From positions 2,480,001 to 2,544,000 of the forward strand of contig NZ_CP195119.1 of assembly GCF_052056915.1 (NCBI RefSeq): 64,000 bases of DNA, in the 5' to 3' direction. Positions 43,096 through 51,510 of this stretch are shown one piece after another. Position 1 is the first letter of the stretch; every line of letters starts with the position of its first letter. The DNA is from MTP4 sp052056915 (GTDB taxonomy: Archaea; Halobacteriota; Methanosarcinia; Methanosarcinales; Methanosarcinaceae). The notes under the pieces were generated by a model. That model did not search any database. It was not told where the DNA came from and worked only from the letters and a program-made list of their open reading frames with translations. The translations under genes were made by a program, and so were the position numbers.

Positions 43096-43419
43096 GGGAT
43101 ACTAGGAGGTTTCTTGGATTTAAAGGCAACTGAAAACTGAGGAGAGGAGATATCTAAAATTTGATAAAAGGTTCTCCCTGCCTGTAAATAGATCTTGAGT
43201 TGTAGATCGTCAGGGGGGTCTTTTTTTGTTGCTCGGTTAACTATTGGCCGGAGCAACCGGAATGCCGTCTTAAACGGAGTTTTTTCCGAGCGGAGCGAGG
43301 CTAGAACGTGGCAAAAATGAAATTCAAAATCTTTTAGTTTGCGAAAAAAGGCAGATACGAAATACAACTACCAGTACACCGATTCCCAAATTAATCCTTA
43401 CATTTTTCAGAACTTTTTC

Positions 43420-43672
43420 CCAGGTCGCCAGGATGTATTTTTCAGTCATCTGAATGTATCTTTTGGTCATCAGAATATATTTTTTGGTCATCAGAATGTG
43501 TCGTTCCGTTATGTGAATGAACTTTCTGGTTATTGCAATGTATTTTTCAGTCATCCGGGTGAACTTTTTGGTCATTGTAATGTACTTCCTGGAAAAGCCG
43601 GCGGTTTCGCAGTCTTGAGGGAGTAGGTGCCTGAAAAACAGATCAAAAAAGGTTCCAACGGGTGACTAAAAA
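43420..43672. repeat. Dispersed element, copy B: 21-bp repeats plus conserved tail
   Basis: Seven 21-bp units (for example TTTTTCAGTCATCTGAATGTA and TTTTTTGGTCATCAGAATGTG) are followed by GGAAAAGCCGG, a variable stretch, and the tail CCTGAAAAACAGATCAAAAA. Copy A is at 24150-24360. The plus-strand frame repeats a seven-residue pattern like FFGHQNV and is interrupted by TAG at 43623-43625 in front of the tail. The rest of the 43096-43809 gap contains a GAGCGGAGCGAGG word like those near 3.5 kb and no gene. Confidence 0.8.
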
Positions 43673-43809
43673 AGGGAATCTTAAGTTATTACTGCTCAAG
43701 CCGCACTAAAGCGCGGAGACAAAGACGACGGAATAAGGCATTCAAGGTTGGGCCGTGTAAGAAATAGGAAGCTATCTGGTTTTTTCAGGCCCCGGATCCT
43801 AAAACCAGT

Positions 43810-44115
43810 TCAAACTATTTCCACTGCCTGCAGGGTCATAAGCTCTTTTCCTACAATCTCCCGCAATTTCGGGATAAGGGGCCTGAGCTTCTCCTCCTCG
43901 TCAACCGTTTCAATAACGAGTGGGATCTCGTTGCTCAATGCGAGCACTTTTAATGAGCGGATCTTCCCGTCCGTTCCATACCCTTCGATTCCCCGGAGCA
44001 GGGTCGCGCCCTTTATGCCGGAGTCACGCAAAAACTCAAGAACCGTTTCATGGACGGATTTACCGTGGTAGGTTGAGCTGTCTTTCAGGTAGATTCGGAG
44101 AATTGCGGATTTCAT
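43810..44115 (-). CDS. DUF190 protein (PII-like fold)
   Basis: The 101-residue protein has the DUF190 pattern: LRIYLKDSSTYHGKSVHETV, GIKGATLLRGIEGYGTDGKI and a C-terminal VGKELMTLQAVEIV. This family has a ferredoxin-like PII fold and often lies beside the fluoride exporter CrcB/Fluc. No crcB is adjacent here. GAGGC precedes the ATG. A signalling role is likely, ligand unknown. Confidence 0.88.
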   Translation of the reverse strand: MKSAILRIYLKDSSTYHGKSVHETVLEFLRDSGIKGATLLRGIEGYGTDGKIRSLKVLALSNEIPLVIETVDEEEKLRPLIPKLREIVGKELMTLQAVEIV

Positions 44116-44344
44116 GCTTAAGCCTCAAGCTTTATCCGTTTTCAGGGGGGTCTAATCTATTTTTGTAATATACTTTGGGGTTTCCTGAATAAAACTTGAT
44201 CGAAATTTTTCAAATATCTGTAGCCTGAATATTTTTTCTCTTCCTTTTTTATACCCTCTTTTATAAACATTAAATTGGGATGTAGCTCTGTTGCAATTGT
44301 ATGGTTCTGCTGAAGATGGATGTGCAGGAAAACCGGGGATTGAG

Positions 44345-44926
44345 ATGCAGGAAAGTAGTGGCGGAGATAAAGGTTGTGAGTGGGATCTGATCCTCGAAGA
44401 ATTCAGGTCTCTCCGGGAAGAAGAACTGGGCAAAATGGACAAGCAATATAAGATTCTGGCTCTCGGAGTTAGCGGCACAGGTACTTTGCTAGGGCTTGCT
44501 TTCCAATACAGCCTGTATCCCCTGTTCCTGGTCCTGCCTCTCATTATTCTTTCTTTCATGAGCCTCTACCACTGGGAACGGCTTTCCATACTTAATGCTG
44601 CGGAATATATCAGGGGGCTTGAAGGGCATTTCATCAAAGATTATCCCGAATCCGGTTGGGAGAGGTGGTTGAAAAAACACCCTAAAAAGTGTGCTGTATA
44701 TGCTTTCACAGAACTGGTTTCGACTTTCTGTGTGTTTTGCATCTATCTTTTGTGTATATACGGGATTTTAGCTTCTGATTTCGGTACGGGCAGTTTTATC
44801 TTTATCGGCAGCCTGCGGTTCAGGTATCTGGCTTCTGCTTTTTACTTTTTGCTGGGGGCTCTGATTTTCTTAATATTTAACTATAAGAACTTGAAAGAGT
44901 GCCTGGGTCTAAATCCGGTGGAATAA
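44345..44926 (+). CDS. Membrane protein of unknown function
   Basis: The 193-residue protein starts with a charged helix (DLILEEFRSLREEELGKMDK, about 12-35) followed by two close membrane segments, a cytoplasmic stretch with HWERLSILNAAEYIRGLEGH, and two more membrane segments near the C-terminus. The ATG at 44345 follows GGGGAT; a TTG at 44291 would add 18 residues. The helix-then-paired-TM layout resembles small stress or phage-defence-associated membrane proteins, but no family is recognised. Confidence 0.65.
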   Translation: MQESSGGDKGCEWDLILEEFRSLREEELGKMDKQYKILALGVSGTGTLLGLAFQYSLYPLFLVLPLIILSFMSLYHWERLSILNAAEYIRGLEGHFIKDYPESGWERWLKKHPKKCAVYAFTELVSTFCVFCIYLLCIYGILASDFGTGSFIFIGSLRFRYLASAFYFLLGALIFLIFNYKNLKECLGLNPVE

Positions 44927-45202
44927 AAATATCAGGAAACGGAGAAGTCAGAAAACCGATTAATCAGAAAAAGAAAAACCAGTGATCAGGAAACAATGGT
45001 CTTGCCGGAAATAGGTTCACCGGGTAGGTAAAGTATGAAAGAGGAAAAAGGAAAAAGGAAAGAGGAAAGAGGAAAGAGGAATAGCCTTCAATAGAAAAAG
45101 CTTTCTGGATAAAGTTTCCTGGAAAAAGAATCTTTCCAGGAGTTGAAATTAAAAAAGTATGAAAAAAGATGCCCTGGAAGGGCATGCTCGTTTATATTTT
45201 GT

Positions 45203-46330
45203 TTATAATTCCTTTACAAGCCTTGCGATGTCATCCCCGACGTCGGAGGTGCCGTTGCTGCCGCCCATGTCGTAGGTCCTGACTTTTGCGTCCAGGATGT
45301 TTTGCTGGATTGCGCCTACGATGCTGTCTGCGGCTTCTTTTTCTCCAAGCTGTTCGATGAGCATGGCGCCTGCCCAGATTGTGGCAATCGGGTTGACCTT
45401 GTTCATGCCCTTGTACTTGGGGGCTGAGCCGTGGATGGGCTCGAACATGCTTGTGCCCTGGGGGTTGATGTTTCCGCCGGGAGCAAGGCCAAGGCCGCCC
45501 TGGATCATTGCGCCGAGGTCGGTTATTATATCTCCGAACATGTTCGGGGTTACGACAACGTCGAACCATTCGGGGTTTTTCACAAACCACATGGTGATTG
45601 CGTCCACGAAGTTGAAGTCCGTGGTAACGTCCGGGTGTTTCGAGGCAACTGATTCGAATTCCTCGCGCCAGAAGCCGTAGATATCGGAAAGGACGTTTGC
45701 CTTGTCAACGGATGAAACGTGTTTCCTGCTCTTTTCTGCGAGGTCAAAGGCGTATTCCATGACCCTCTGGGTGCCTTCCTTTGAGATCAGGCCTATCTGG
45801 TACCCGATTTCCTCGCTGTCGGTCTCGATGTCCAGCCCGAACTTTGCGGAGTAAAGCGTCCTCTGAACTTCAAGGAGGTCCTTGCTCTCGCCTTTTTTGG
45901 CTCTTCCGCCGATGCCTATGTAGAAGTCCTCGGTGTTTTCCCTGACCACAGTGAAGTCGATGTCTTTTGCGGTCTTGTCCTTGAGCGGGGTCCAGACTCC
46001 TTCAAGGAGTTTCACCGGGCGCAGGTTGATGTACTGGTCGAAGTAAAAGCGCGCAGTTAATAAGATCCCCTTTTCAAGAACTCCCGGGGCAATCCTCGGG
46101 TCTCCGATGGATCCCAGGTAAATGGCAGGATAACCGGATAATTCCTTTAAGGTGTCTTCCGAAATTAGTTCTCCTGTCTCCAGGTAGTGATCTGCCCCAT
46201 GGGGGTAGTCGATCCATTCTACATCAAAGCCGAATTTTTCGCCTGCGACATCAACAACTTTCTTGCCTTCGGCGATGATTTCTGGGCCTATCCCGTCTCC
46301 GGAAAGGACCGGAATCTTATACTGCGTCAT
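45203..46330 (-). CDS. leuB: 3-Isopropylmalate dehydrogenase family
   Basis: This enzyme of leucine synthesis oxidises and decarboxylates 3-isopropylmalate using NAD. The 375-residue protein has PVLSGDGIGPEIIAEGKKVV, GSIGDPRIAPGVLEKGILL, RENTEDFYIGIGG, and the metal/substrate segment MFGDIITDLGAMIQGGLGLA with GSAPKYKGMNKVNPIA. It is longer than the usual archaeal LeuB (about 330-350) and its blocks resemble the bacterial tartrate/isopropylmalate type. It follows leuD by 148 bases on the same strand. The homoisocitrate dehydrogenase of coenzyme B synthesis (AksF) is a relative that cannot be fully ruled out. Confidence 0.85.
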   Translation of the reverse strand: MTQYKIPVLSGDGIGPEIIAEGKKVVDVAGEKFGFDVEWIDYPHGADHYLETGELISEDTLKELSGYPAIYLGSIGDPRIAPGVLEKGILLTARFYFDQYINLRPVKLLEGVWTPLKDKTAKDIDFTVVRENTEDFYIGIGGRAKKGESKDLLEVQRTLYSAKFGLDIETDSEEIGYQIGLISKEGTQRVMEYAFDLAEKSRKHVSSVDKANVLSDIYGFWREEFESVASKHPDVTTDFNFVDAITMWFVKNPEWFDVVVTPNMFGDIITDLGAMIQGGLGLAPGGNINPQGTSMFEPIHGSAPKYKGMNKVNPIATIWAGAMLIEQLGEKEAADSIVGAIQQNILDAKVRTYDMGGSNGTSDVGDDIARLVKEL

Positions 46331-46479
46331 GTTTGTACTCCTTTCGAATTTGCTGGCAAATTTGCCTTCTTGTTAAGAGATGTTGAACTTGAACAGGTTT
46401 TTGAACAGTTTTTCCACTGATAGGTCTTGTCCCTACAGGTTTTTCCTGAACAATTTTTTCCTGAACAGCTCCTCTCCAA

Positions 46480-46968
46480 TTAGCGTTTTGAGACCAGGTC
46501 CCGGGAATATTCAACAAGCCCTCCTTTGTCCACTATTTCGCGGACAAAATCCGGGAGGGGCGTTGCCTGGTAGGTCTCACCTTTCGTTTTGTTTTCAATG
46601 ACCCCTGTTGCAAGGTCTACTTCCAGTTCGTCCCCGTCGTCAATCCTGTCCGTATCCGGGCATTCAAGGACCGGGATCCCGATGTTGATCGAGTTCCTGA
46701 AAAAGATCCGGGCAAAGGACTTTGCGATCACACAGGACACCTTTGAGCCCCGCAGGGCAAGGGGCGCGTGCTCACGGGAGGACCCGCAGCCGAAGTTGCT
46801 TCCTCCGACTACGATGTCGTTTTCATGCACGTTTTTTGCAAACTCGGGGCGGACACCTTCAAAGGTGTACTTCGCGAGTTCCTCGGGGGTATTGAAGATC
46901 AAGTAGCGACCCGGAATTATTGCGTCCGTGTCCACGTCATCTCCGAATTTCCAGGCTCTTCCTTTCAT
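46480..46968 (-). CDS. leuD: 3-Isopropylmalate dehydratase small subunit
   Basis: Together with LeuC it interconverts 2- and 3-isopropylmalate. The 162-residue protein has DDVDTDAIIPGRYL, NFGCGSSREHAPLALRGSKV and SFARIFFRNSINIGIPVLE. The specificity loop reads YLIF, close to the YLVY of isopropylmalate isomerase and unlike the YLRT of the homoaconitase small subunit, which supports the leucine pathway over coenzyme B. GGTGAT precedes the ATG. leuC is not in the window. Confidence 0.9.
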   Translation of the reverse strand: MKGRAWKFGDDVDTDAIIPGRYLIFNTPEELAKYTFEGVRPEFAKNVHENDIVVGGSNFGCGSSREHAPLALRGSKVSCVIAKSFARIFFRNSINIGIPVLECPDTDRIDDGDELEVDLATGVIENKTKGETYQATPLPDFVREIVDKGGLVEYSRDLVSKR

Positions 46969-47272
46969 GGCATCACCGATGTGGTTTCTGAAATTAAAAG
47001 CTGCAATTCACCGGGCCAGAGGCCGCACTGATGAATATGATTGTAGTTCCATGTCATCTGCACACTGTCATCTGCACAGTTTTTTATTATATTGAGAGTT
47101 ATGTGTTTACAGCTCGTAATCCAGTTCCATACTTATGGATAGCATGGTAATAATATCTAATATTTAAATTATTTTATGGCGGAGTATAAAAATGGTTTAC
47201 AATATGCCCCCACTTTTTCCGTAATATGCATTAAAATAAGCGTTTATTGATCTCCTTATTGCTCTTATGTTC
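46969..47272. other. Gap upstream of leuD
   Basis: The 304 bases are AT-rich with a CATCTGCACA pair (about 47054-47078) and are expected to hold the leuD promoter. No gene was seen. Confidence 0.4.
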
Positions 47273-48718
47273 TTATATTGTTGTTTCTTCTCTTTTTTCT
47301 GCCTTCACTCCGGGCATCAGGGCGCTCGGCTCTCCCCCTCCGTGCCAGCTCCGCCGGGGGCGCATCCGGACCAGGTGTACGGATTCGGAATGGTCGTCCA
47401 CGATCAGGGCAGCTCCCCTCTCACTTCCCATCTTTTTTATATATCCTCTGATACCCTCCTGCATGTAGAGGGGGCGTGCGGCTTCCAGAGCAAGGATATC
47501 GTCACTTGCAGTGAGGCGGTGGCAGATCAGGAGGTCACTTTGTGAAATCACGTCCGTATGCAGGCCTGAAGGCCTCTGGGTGGCGAGGATCAGGGACAAC
47601 CCCGGCTGTCTCCCCTGCCTCAGACACCTGTTGATCAGTACTTCCGAAGCAAGGGTTTCAGTTCCCGCGGGCAGGAAGATATGGGCTTCGTCTATGAAGA
47701 GCCAGACCATGGGGAACTCCTCTTCTTCTACTTCACCTTCTACTTCGTCTTCTACTTCGTCTTCTACTTCACCTTCTACTTCAATTTCTTCTCTTTTTCC
47801 TTCTGCCCCTTCTTTGCCTCCCTCTCTTCCTGCCTTCTCTTTCTCTTTTCCGGTTTTTTCTTCCTCCCTTCTTCCTCCCATGAGCCTCTTTTCATATGCC
47901 CGCCTGGCCTCAAGCCTTTTTGCATAGAGCCTGCCTGCAAGAATGGAAACCACGGCTGCACAGACATTCTCATTTTCAAGGGTGCTCACGTCAAGGACAG
48001 AGGTCTTTCCACCGCTTACGAGTTCCGACAGCCGGGTCCCTTCCTTTTCGAATACTCCCCAGGAATCAACGGCTCTGAAATAGTTTTCTGCGGCTCCCTT
48101 GGAGACAGAATCCGAACGCTCGTCCCGGAGTACTTCTGTAATTATGTCTTTGAAAGAGTACGCTTCATTCTTCTCTTTAAGAGATTCTATTGCTCTTACA
48201 ACCAGCACTCCCAGGGACGAAACCTCATCTACGTTAAATAACCTGCACCACTGGCCTCCTGAAAGTCCGGAGATCGAGATTGAAAATGGCGTGACCTTTA
48301 TACCCCGTTTTCCGTACTCTTCCGTTTTTCCTGCAGGTACGAAGACCTCTGCCTCAATGCCGGAAGGTTCCAGGTCCCATTGTTTGAGTTTCCCGGCTTC
48401 AACCGTGTTCTGGTTTCTCATTGTCCAGAAAATCCCCATGGTATCAATAACCAGGGATGCCAGGTTTTTTGTGAGGGTTGGGGGAAGAAAGGCGAGTTCT
48501 TCAAGTATGCAGCCCATAGTATAGGACTTTCCGTATCCCCTTTTCCCGCAGATCAGGACTGCATGGGGTCTCAGGGCATCAAGGAATACGGGTGCTCCTT
48601 TGGAGCGGTCAAGAGCCAGGTAGTTCCCGAGGAACAGCAGTCCCTCCCCCCTGTTATCCTCATTTCCAAGTACGCGGTATTTTCCGAAACCTGTTTTTAC
48701 AAATGAAGACCCGATAAT
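47273..48718 (-). CDS. HerA-like ATPase (DUF87) with non-ATG start
   Basis: HerA/FtsK-type ATPases pump or remodel DNA. The P-loop CGKRGYGKS lies at residues 57-65 only if translation starts at ATT 48718 (or ATC 48715); the first in-frame ATG (48517) comes after the P-loop. GGAGGG lies 4-7 bases before these codons, and the added residues (GFGKYRVLGNEDNRGEGLL, LGNYLALDRSKGAPVFLDAL) look coding without a stop. Length is then 481. Other motifs: FIDEAHIFLP (Walker B), ILATQRPSGLHTDVISQSDL (sensor) and a late Arg (MRPRRSW). A Lys/Glu/Val insertion of about 60 residues precedes Walker B. No NurA or Mre11 gene is adjacent. Confidence 0.8.
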   Translation of the reverse strand: MIGSSFVKTGFGKYRVLGNEDNRGEGLLFLGNYLALDRSKGAPVFLDALRPHAVLICGKRGYGKSYTMGCILEELAFLPPTLTKNLASLVIDTMGIFWTMRNQNTVEAGKLKQWDLEPSGIEAEVFVPAGKTEEYGKRGIKVTPFSISISGLSGGQWCRLFNVDEVSSLGVLVVRAIESLKEKNEAYSFKDIITEVLRDERSDSVSKGAAENYFRAVDSWGVFEKEGTRLSELVSGGKTSVLDVSTLENENVCAAVVSILAGRLYAKRLEARRAYEKRLMGGRREEEKTGKEKEKAGREGGKEGAEGKREEIEVEGEVEDEVEDEVEGEVEEEEFPMVWLFIDEAHIFLPAGTETLASEVLINRCLRQGRQPGLSLILATQRPSGLHTDVISQSDLLICHRLTASDDILALEAARPLYMQEGIRGYIKKMGSERGAALIVDDHSESVHLVRMRPRRSWHGGGEPSALMPGVKAEKREETTI

Positions 48719-49081
48719 TTTTCCCTCCCTTCGTCATTCATTAATATTATCATAATCCTCACTGCCTAAAATATCTTTTCCAACTGTCCAAACTATGTAA
48801 TAAGATGTTTTATTTTTCCTGAAAGGACCTTATCGGCTTTTCCACTAAATTTTATTTATATATCTACTCTTCAGGTACTCTTTCATTCCTCTCCCTGGAA
48901 TAGAAACGTTTATCTAGTTGTGAAAAACTATACGGTAATGTATAGTATGGCACACTGATCTACTGTATGTCTATTTTCTTGTTGAGCTTTCTGGTTTTTC
49001 CAAAACTCCTTTAAAAAACATAAACTCCAAACCAGTTTGGCTCTTTGAAGAATTTCAAAATTTACCCCCCGGTGAACACAA
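48719..49081. other. Divergent region between HerA-like ATPase and FilR1 copy 3
   Basis: The 363 bases are AT-rich. They hold the GGAGGG site of the ATPase gene, a possible TATA box TTTATATATC (about 48851-48860), and GGTGA before the regulator. The 102-residue minus-strand frame at 48928-49236 crosses into the regulator gene and is not credible. Confidence 0.45.
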
Positions 49082-49912
49082 TTGGATACTTCCCAGAAAT
49101 CTTCATTATTAAATTTACTTTTAAGGTCCGATAAAAGAAAGGGTATAATGCTCTTTCTGAAGGACGGCTCTAAAAGTATCGAGGAAATTACCAAATTGCT
49201 TGATTCTCCTTCGGCTTCGGTCCTTCCGCAGATCAAAAAATTGAAGGATAACAGGCTGGTTCTGCAGGACGGAAAGTACTACAGCCTTTCCAAAATAGGA
49301 GTCATTGTTACTGAAAAAATGAGCCCTCTGGTGGGAATCCTTGAAGTTTTTGAAGATAATCCCGACTACTGGATCAATCAGGACCTGAGCGGGATTCCTC
49401 CATTCCTGCTCCCGAGGCTCGGAGAACTTAGTCCCTACAAAGTGATTGAACCCGAACTGCACAGGATCTTCGAGCCTCCTGAGGAGTTTTTAGATTCCCT
49501 CATGAAGTCCAGGGATGTCATGCGCTTTACCTCTTATTTCCAGCCCTCCTTTGCCGAAATTCACGCGGAACTCCTTATGAAACAAACTAATATCTCCATC
49601 ATAGTTACCGAAAATTTCTTCGAAAGGGTTGTAAATGATTACCCTGAAGAACTTGAAAATTTCCTGTTCCCGGAAAATTCCAGACTCTTTGTCTACAAAG
49701 GGAGTTCCTCCCTGGCCTCGGTTACGGTAACCGAGAGGTTTATGGCAATTACCCTGACCAATAAAAAAGGCAGACCTGACCAGAGATTCCTTATAAGTTC
49801 CGAGAAAAACGCAATTGAATGGGGGAAGGAACTTTGTACGTATTACAGGGACCTGTCCGAAGAAATCCAGAAAGAAGACGCTGCCCGTCTCATCTCCGGT
49901 AGTGAGAAATAA
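49082..49912 (+). CDS. FilR1-type (DUF1724) transcriptional regulator, copy 3
   Basis: The 276-residue protein starts at TTG behind GGTGA. It shares the fold of the two regulators at 35.7-37.7 kb: an N-terminal winged helix (IMLFLKDGSKSIEEITKLLD, SVLPQIKKLKDNRLVLQDGK) and the FilR1 domain (FTSYFQPSFAEIHAELLMKQ, RFLISSEKNAIEWGKELCTY), but is clearly more diverged. It is divergent from the HerA-like gene. Relatives regulate methyltransferase genes in Methanosarcina; the target here is unknown. Confidence 0.85.
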   Translation: MDTSQKSSLLNLLLRSDKRKGIMLFLKDGSKSIEEITKLLDSPSASVLPQIKKLKDNRLVLQDGKYYSLSKIGVIVTEKMSPLVGILEVFEDNPDYWINQDLSGIPPFLLPRLGELSPYKVIEPELHRIFEPPEEFLDSLMKSRDVMRFTSYFQPSFAEIHAELLMKQTNISIIVTENFFERVVNDYPEELENFLFPENSRLFVYKGSSSLASVTVTERFMAITLTNKKGRPDQRFLISSEKNAIEWGKELCTYYRDLSEEIQKEDAARLISGSEK

Positions 49913-50005
49913 CAGGTGAGAAAAGGAAATTAACAGGCTGGAAAAGGAAAATTAGAGGTTAAAATAACCTCTGAATTTTCAGGCTAAAATTTTGGTAAAT
50001 ACGGT

Positions 50006-50059
50006 TGGTGTTTTTAAGGTTCGGTGTTTTTAAGGTTTGGAGTTTTTAAGGTTCGGAGT
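50006..50059. repeat. 18-bp tandem repeat before purP end
   Basis: Three units of GGTTYGGWGTTTTTAAGG type lie between the regulator and the convergent purP end. Confidence 0.7.
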
Positions 50060-50066
50060 TTTGTCC

Positions 50067-51137
50067 TCATGAAATTATTTTATCAAGTTTTCCTGCTTCT
50101 GTTGCCAGTTTTATTTCCCGGGCGATCCTTCTTCCCGTGGACATGTCTTCCTCGATCAGGTCCGAGTACGGGGAGCCGGTAACATAAAGGTTTGTCCCTG
50201 CTACAATCCTGGCCGAGATTTCGAATACCTTGATTTCCAGTTCGTCGGTGAAGACGGTTTCAAGGCAGAAGGCGCCGATCATCCCGCCGAAGAGGCCCAG
50301 GGACTCTTCCACTACTCTTTCCCCAAGAGAAAAGATGAGGGGCAGGAGTGATTCCCTTGCTACGAGGGGGACGTTTCCGGTGACAACGTAGGTTGGCCTG
50401 ATGCCTGATTCGACAAGTTCCCGGGGGGATCCGAGCCTGAAAATTTCGTCAGCGTTGGATTCCACTCTCCGGTCCATGCTAAGGAGTTCAAGGCTCCCCT
50501 CGCTCAAAGTGTATCCCTCGTCCCGGATGGGGGAGTAGAAGTAGTGCAGGTAGTAACGGGTTCCGGTTATGAATTCCTGGATTGTATATTTCTGGGTGCG
50601 GTCCACGAGTTCCTCGAACTCTTCGTAGGTCTTTGCAATGAAAAACCCTTTGCCCCCCTTTGCTCCGTGGTACTTAACCATCACAGGCCCGTTGATTTCT
50701 CTTGGGTCATCGATTTTTCCGGGCATGTGAATGCCAGCTCCGAGCAGCCATTCCCTTTCCATGTCCCGGTCTGACTCCCATTCAAGGACAGCCCTGTTTC
50801 CAAAGGTTGGGACTGCCATTTCCGCAAAACTCTCAGTACCGAGATAGGCGACAAAAGAACCGTGAGGGATTATAATGACATTTTTTTCCCGGAGTTCTTC
50901 TACTTTGTTCATTATGTCTTCATAACTATCTACAATAAGGTACTCATCAGGTTTTGCCTTCGGGAAAGCCTCATAGAATTTTGGGGGCTTGCCCACGCAG
51001 ATCCCGAGGGTTCTGAAGCCTTCCTTCCTTGCTCCATCAAAGATCTGAAGGCTCGAGTGAGAACAGACGGTTGCAATTGTAATGTTTTCCATATCGTAGT
51101 TTTTAAGAAATTCGAGAACCTGCTGTTTTGTGATCAT
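50067..51137 (-). CDS. purP: PurP, formate-dependent AICAR formyltransferase
   Basis: PurP uses formate and ATP to formylate AICAR to FAICAR, the archaeal version of a purine pathway step. The 356-residue ATP-grasp protein has ATVCSHSSLQIFDGARKEGF near its start, VMVKYHGAKGGKGFFIA, QEFITGTRYYLHYFYSP and FEISARIVAGTNLY. The ATG at 51137 (MITKQQVLEF) fits the family start; in-frame ATG 51143 and GTG 51149 lie just upstream and no ribosome-binding site decides among them. Confidence 0.93.
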   Translation of the reverse strand: MITKQQVLEFLKNYDMENITIATVCSHSSLQIFDGARKEGFRTLGICVGKPPKFYEAFPKAKPDEYLIVDSYEDIMNKVEELREKNVIIIPHGSFVAYLGTESFAEMAVPTFGNRAVLEWESDRDMEREWLLGAGIHMPGKIDDPREINGPVMVKYHGAKGGKGFFIAKTYEEFEELVDRTQKYTIQEFITGTRYYLHYFYSPIRDEGYTLSEGSLELLSMDRRVESNADEIFRLGSPRELVESGIRPTYVVTGNVPLVARESLLPLIFSLGERVVEESLGLFGGMIGAFCLETVFTDELEIKVFEISARIVAGTNLYVTGSPYSDLIEEDMSTGRRIAREIKLATEAGKLDKIIS

Positions 51138-51510
51138 GATCATTACCACGGAAAATTTAGATTAGAATATATGATGTTATATTTAAGTTTAAGGTCTGGA
51201 TTCTATATATAAATATAGTAATAAATGTATAATAATAAGTAATAACTAAAATTTATCAATTAAGTGCTTGCAAAGTAGACTTGCAGGATATGATAGAAAA
51301 CACCTTTCACAAAATATCTTTCGTAAAATACCTTTCACAAAACACCTGGGCGTAAAGCCCCACAAAACTACTATGCCCCACAAAACTACTATGCCCTATA
51401 CAAAATCCCTTACAAATCCCCTTACAAAATCCCTTACAAAAATCACCTCTCAAAAAACATAACCTCTCACAAAGTATAACAATATCAATCTTTTAATTTA
51501 GGACGTAAAC
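51138..51510. other. Divergent gap with nested short repeats
   Basis: From about 51298 to 51475 the DNA is a patchwork of short repeats: CTTTCACAAAAYA/CTTTCGTAAAATA, two CCCCACAAAACTACTATG copies, and three TCCCTTACAAAA-like units. The half next to purP is AT-rich. No gene was found. Confidence 0.6.

Noticed and set aside
43324..43575. An 83-residue minus-strand frame with TKKYIQM-like repeats
   Set aside because: Any 21-bp repeat gives a heptapeptide repeat in every open frame; copy A does not keep this frame.
44291..44344. TTG start for the membrane protein at 44291
   Set aside because: The ATG at 44345 has a better-spaced GGGGAT site; the first 18 residues add no recognisable feature.
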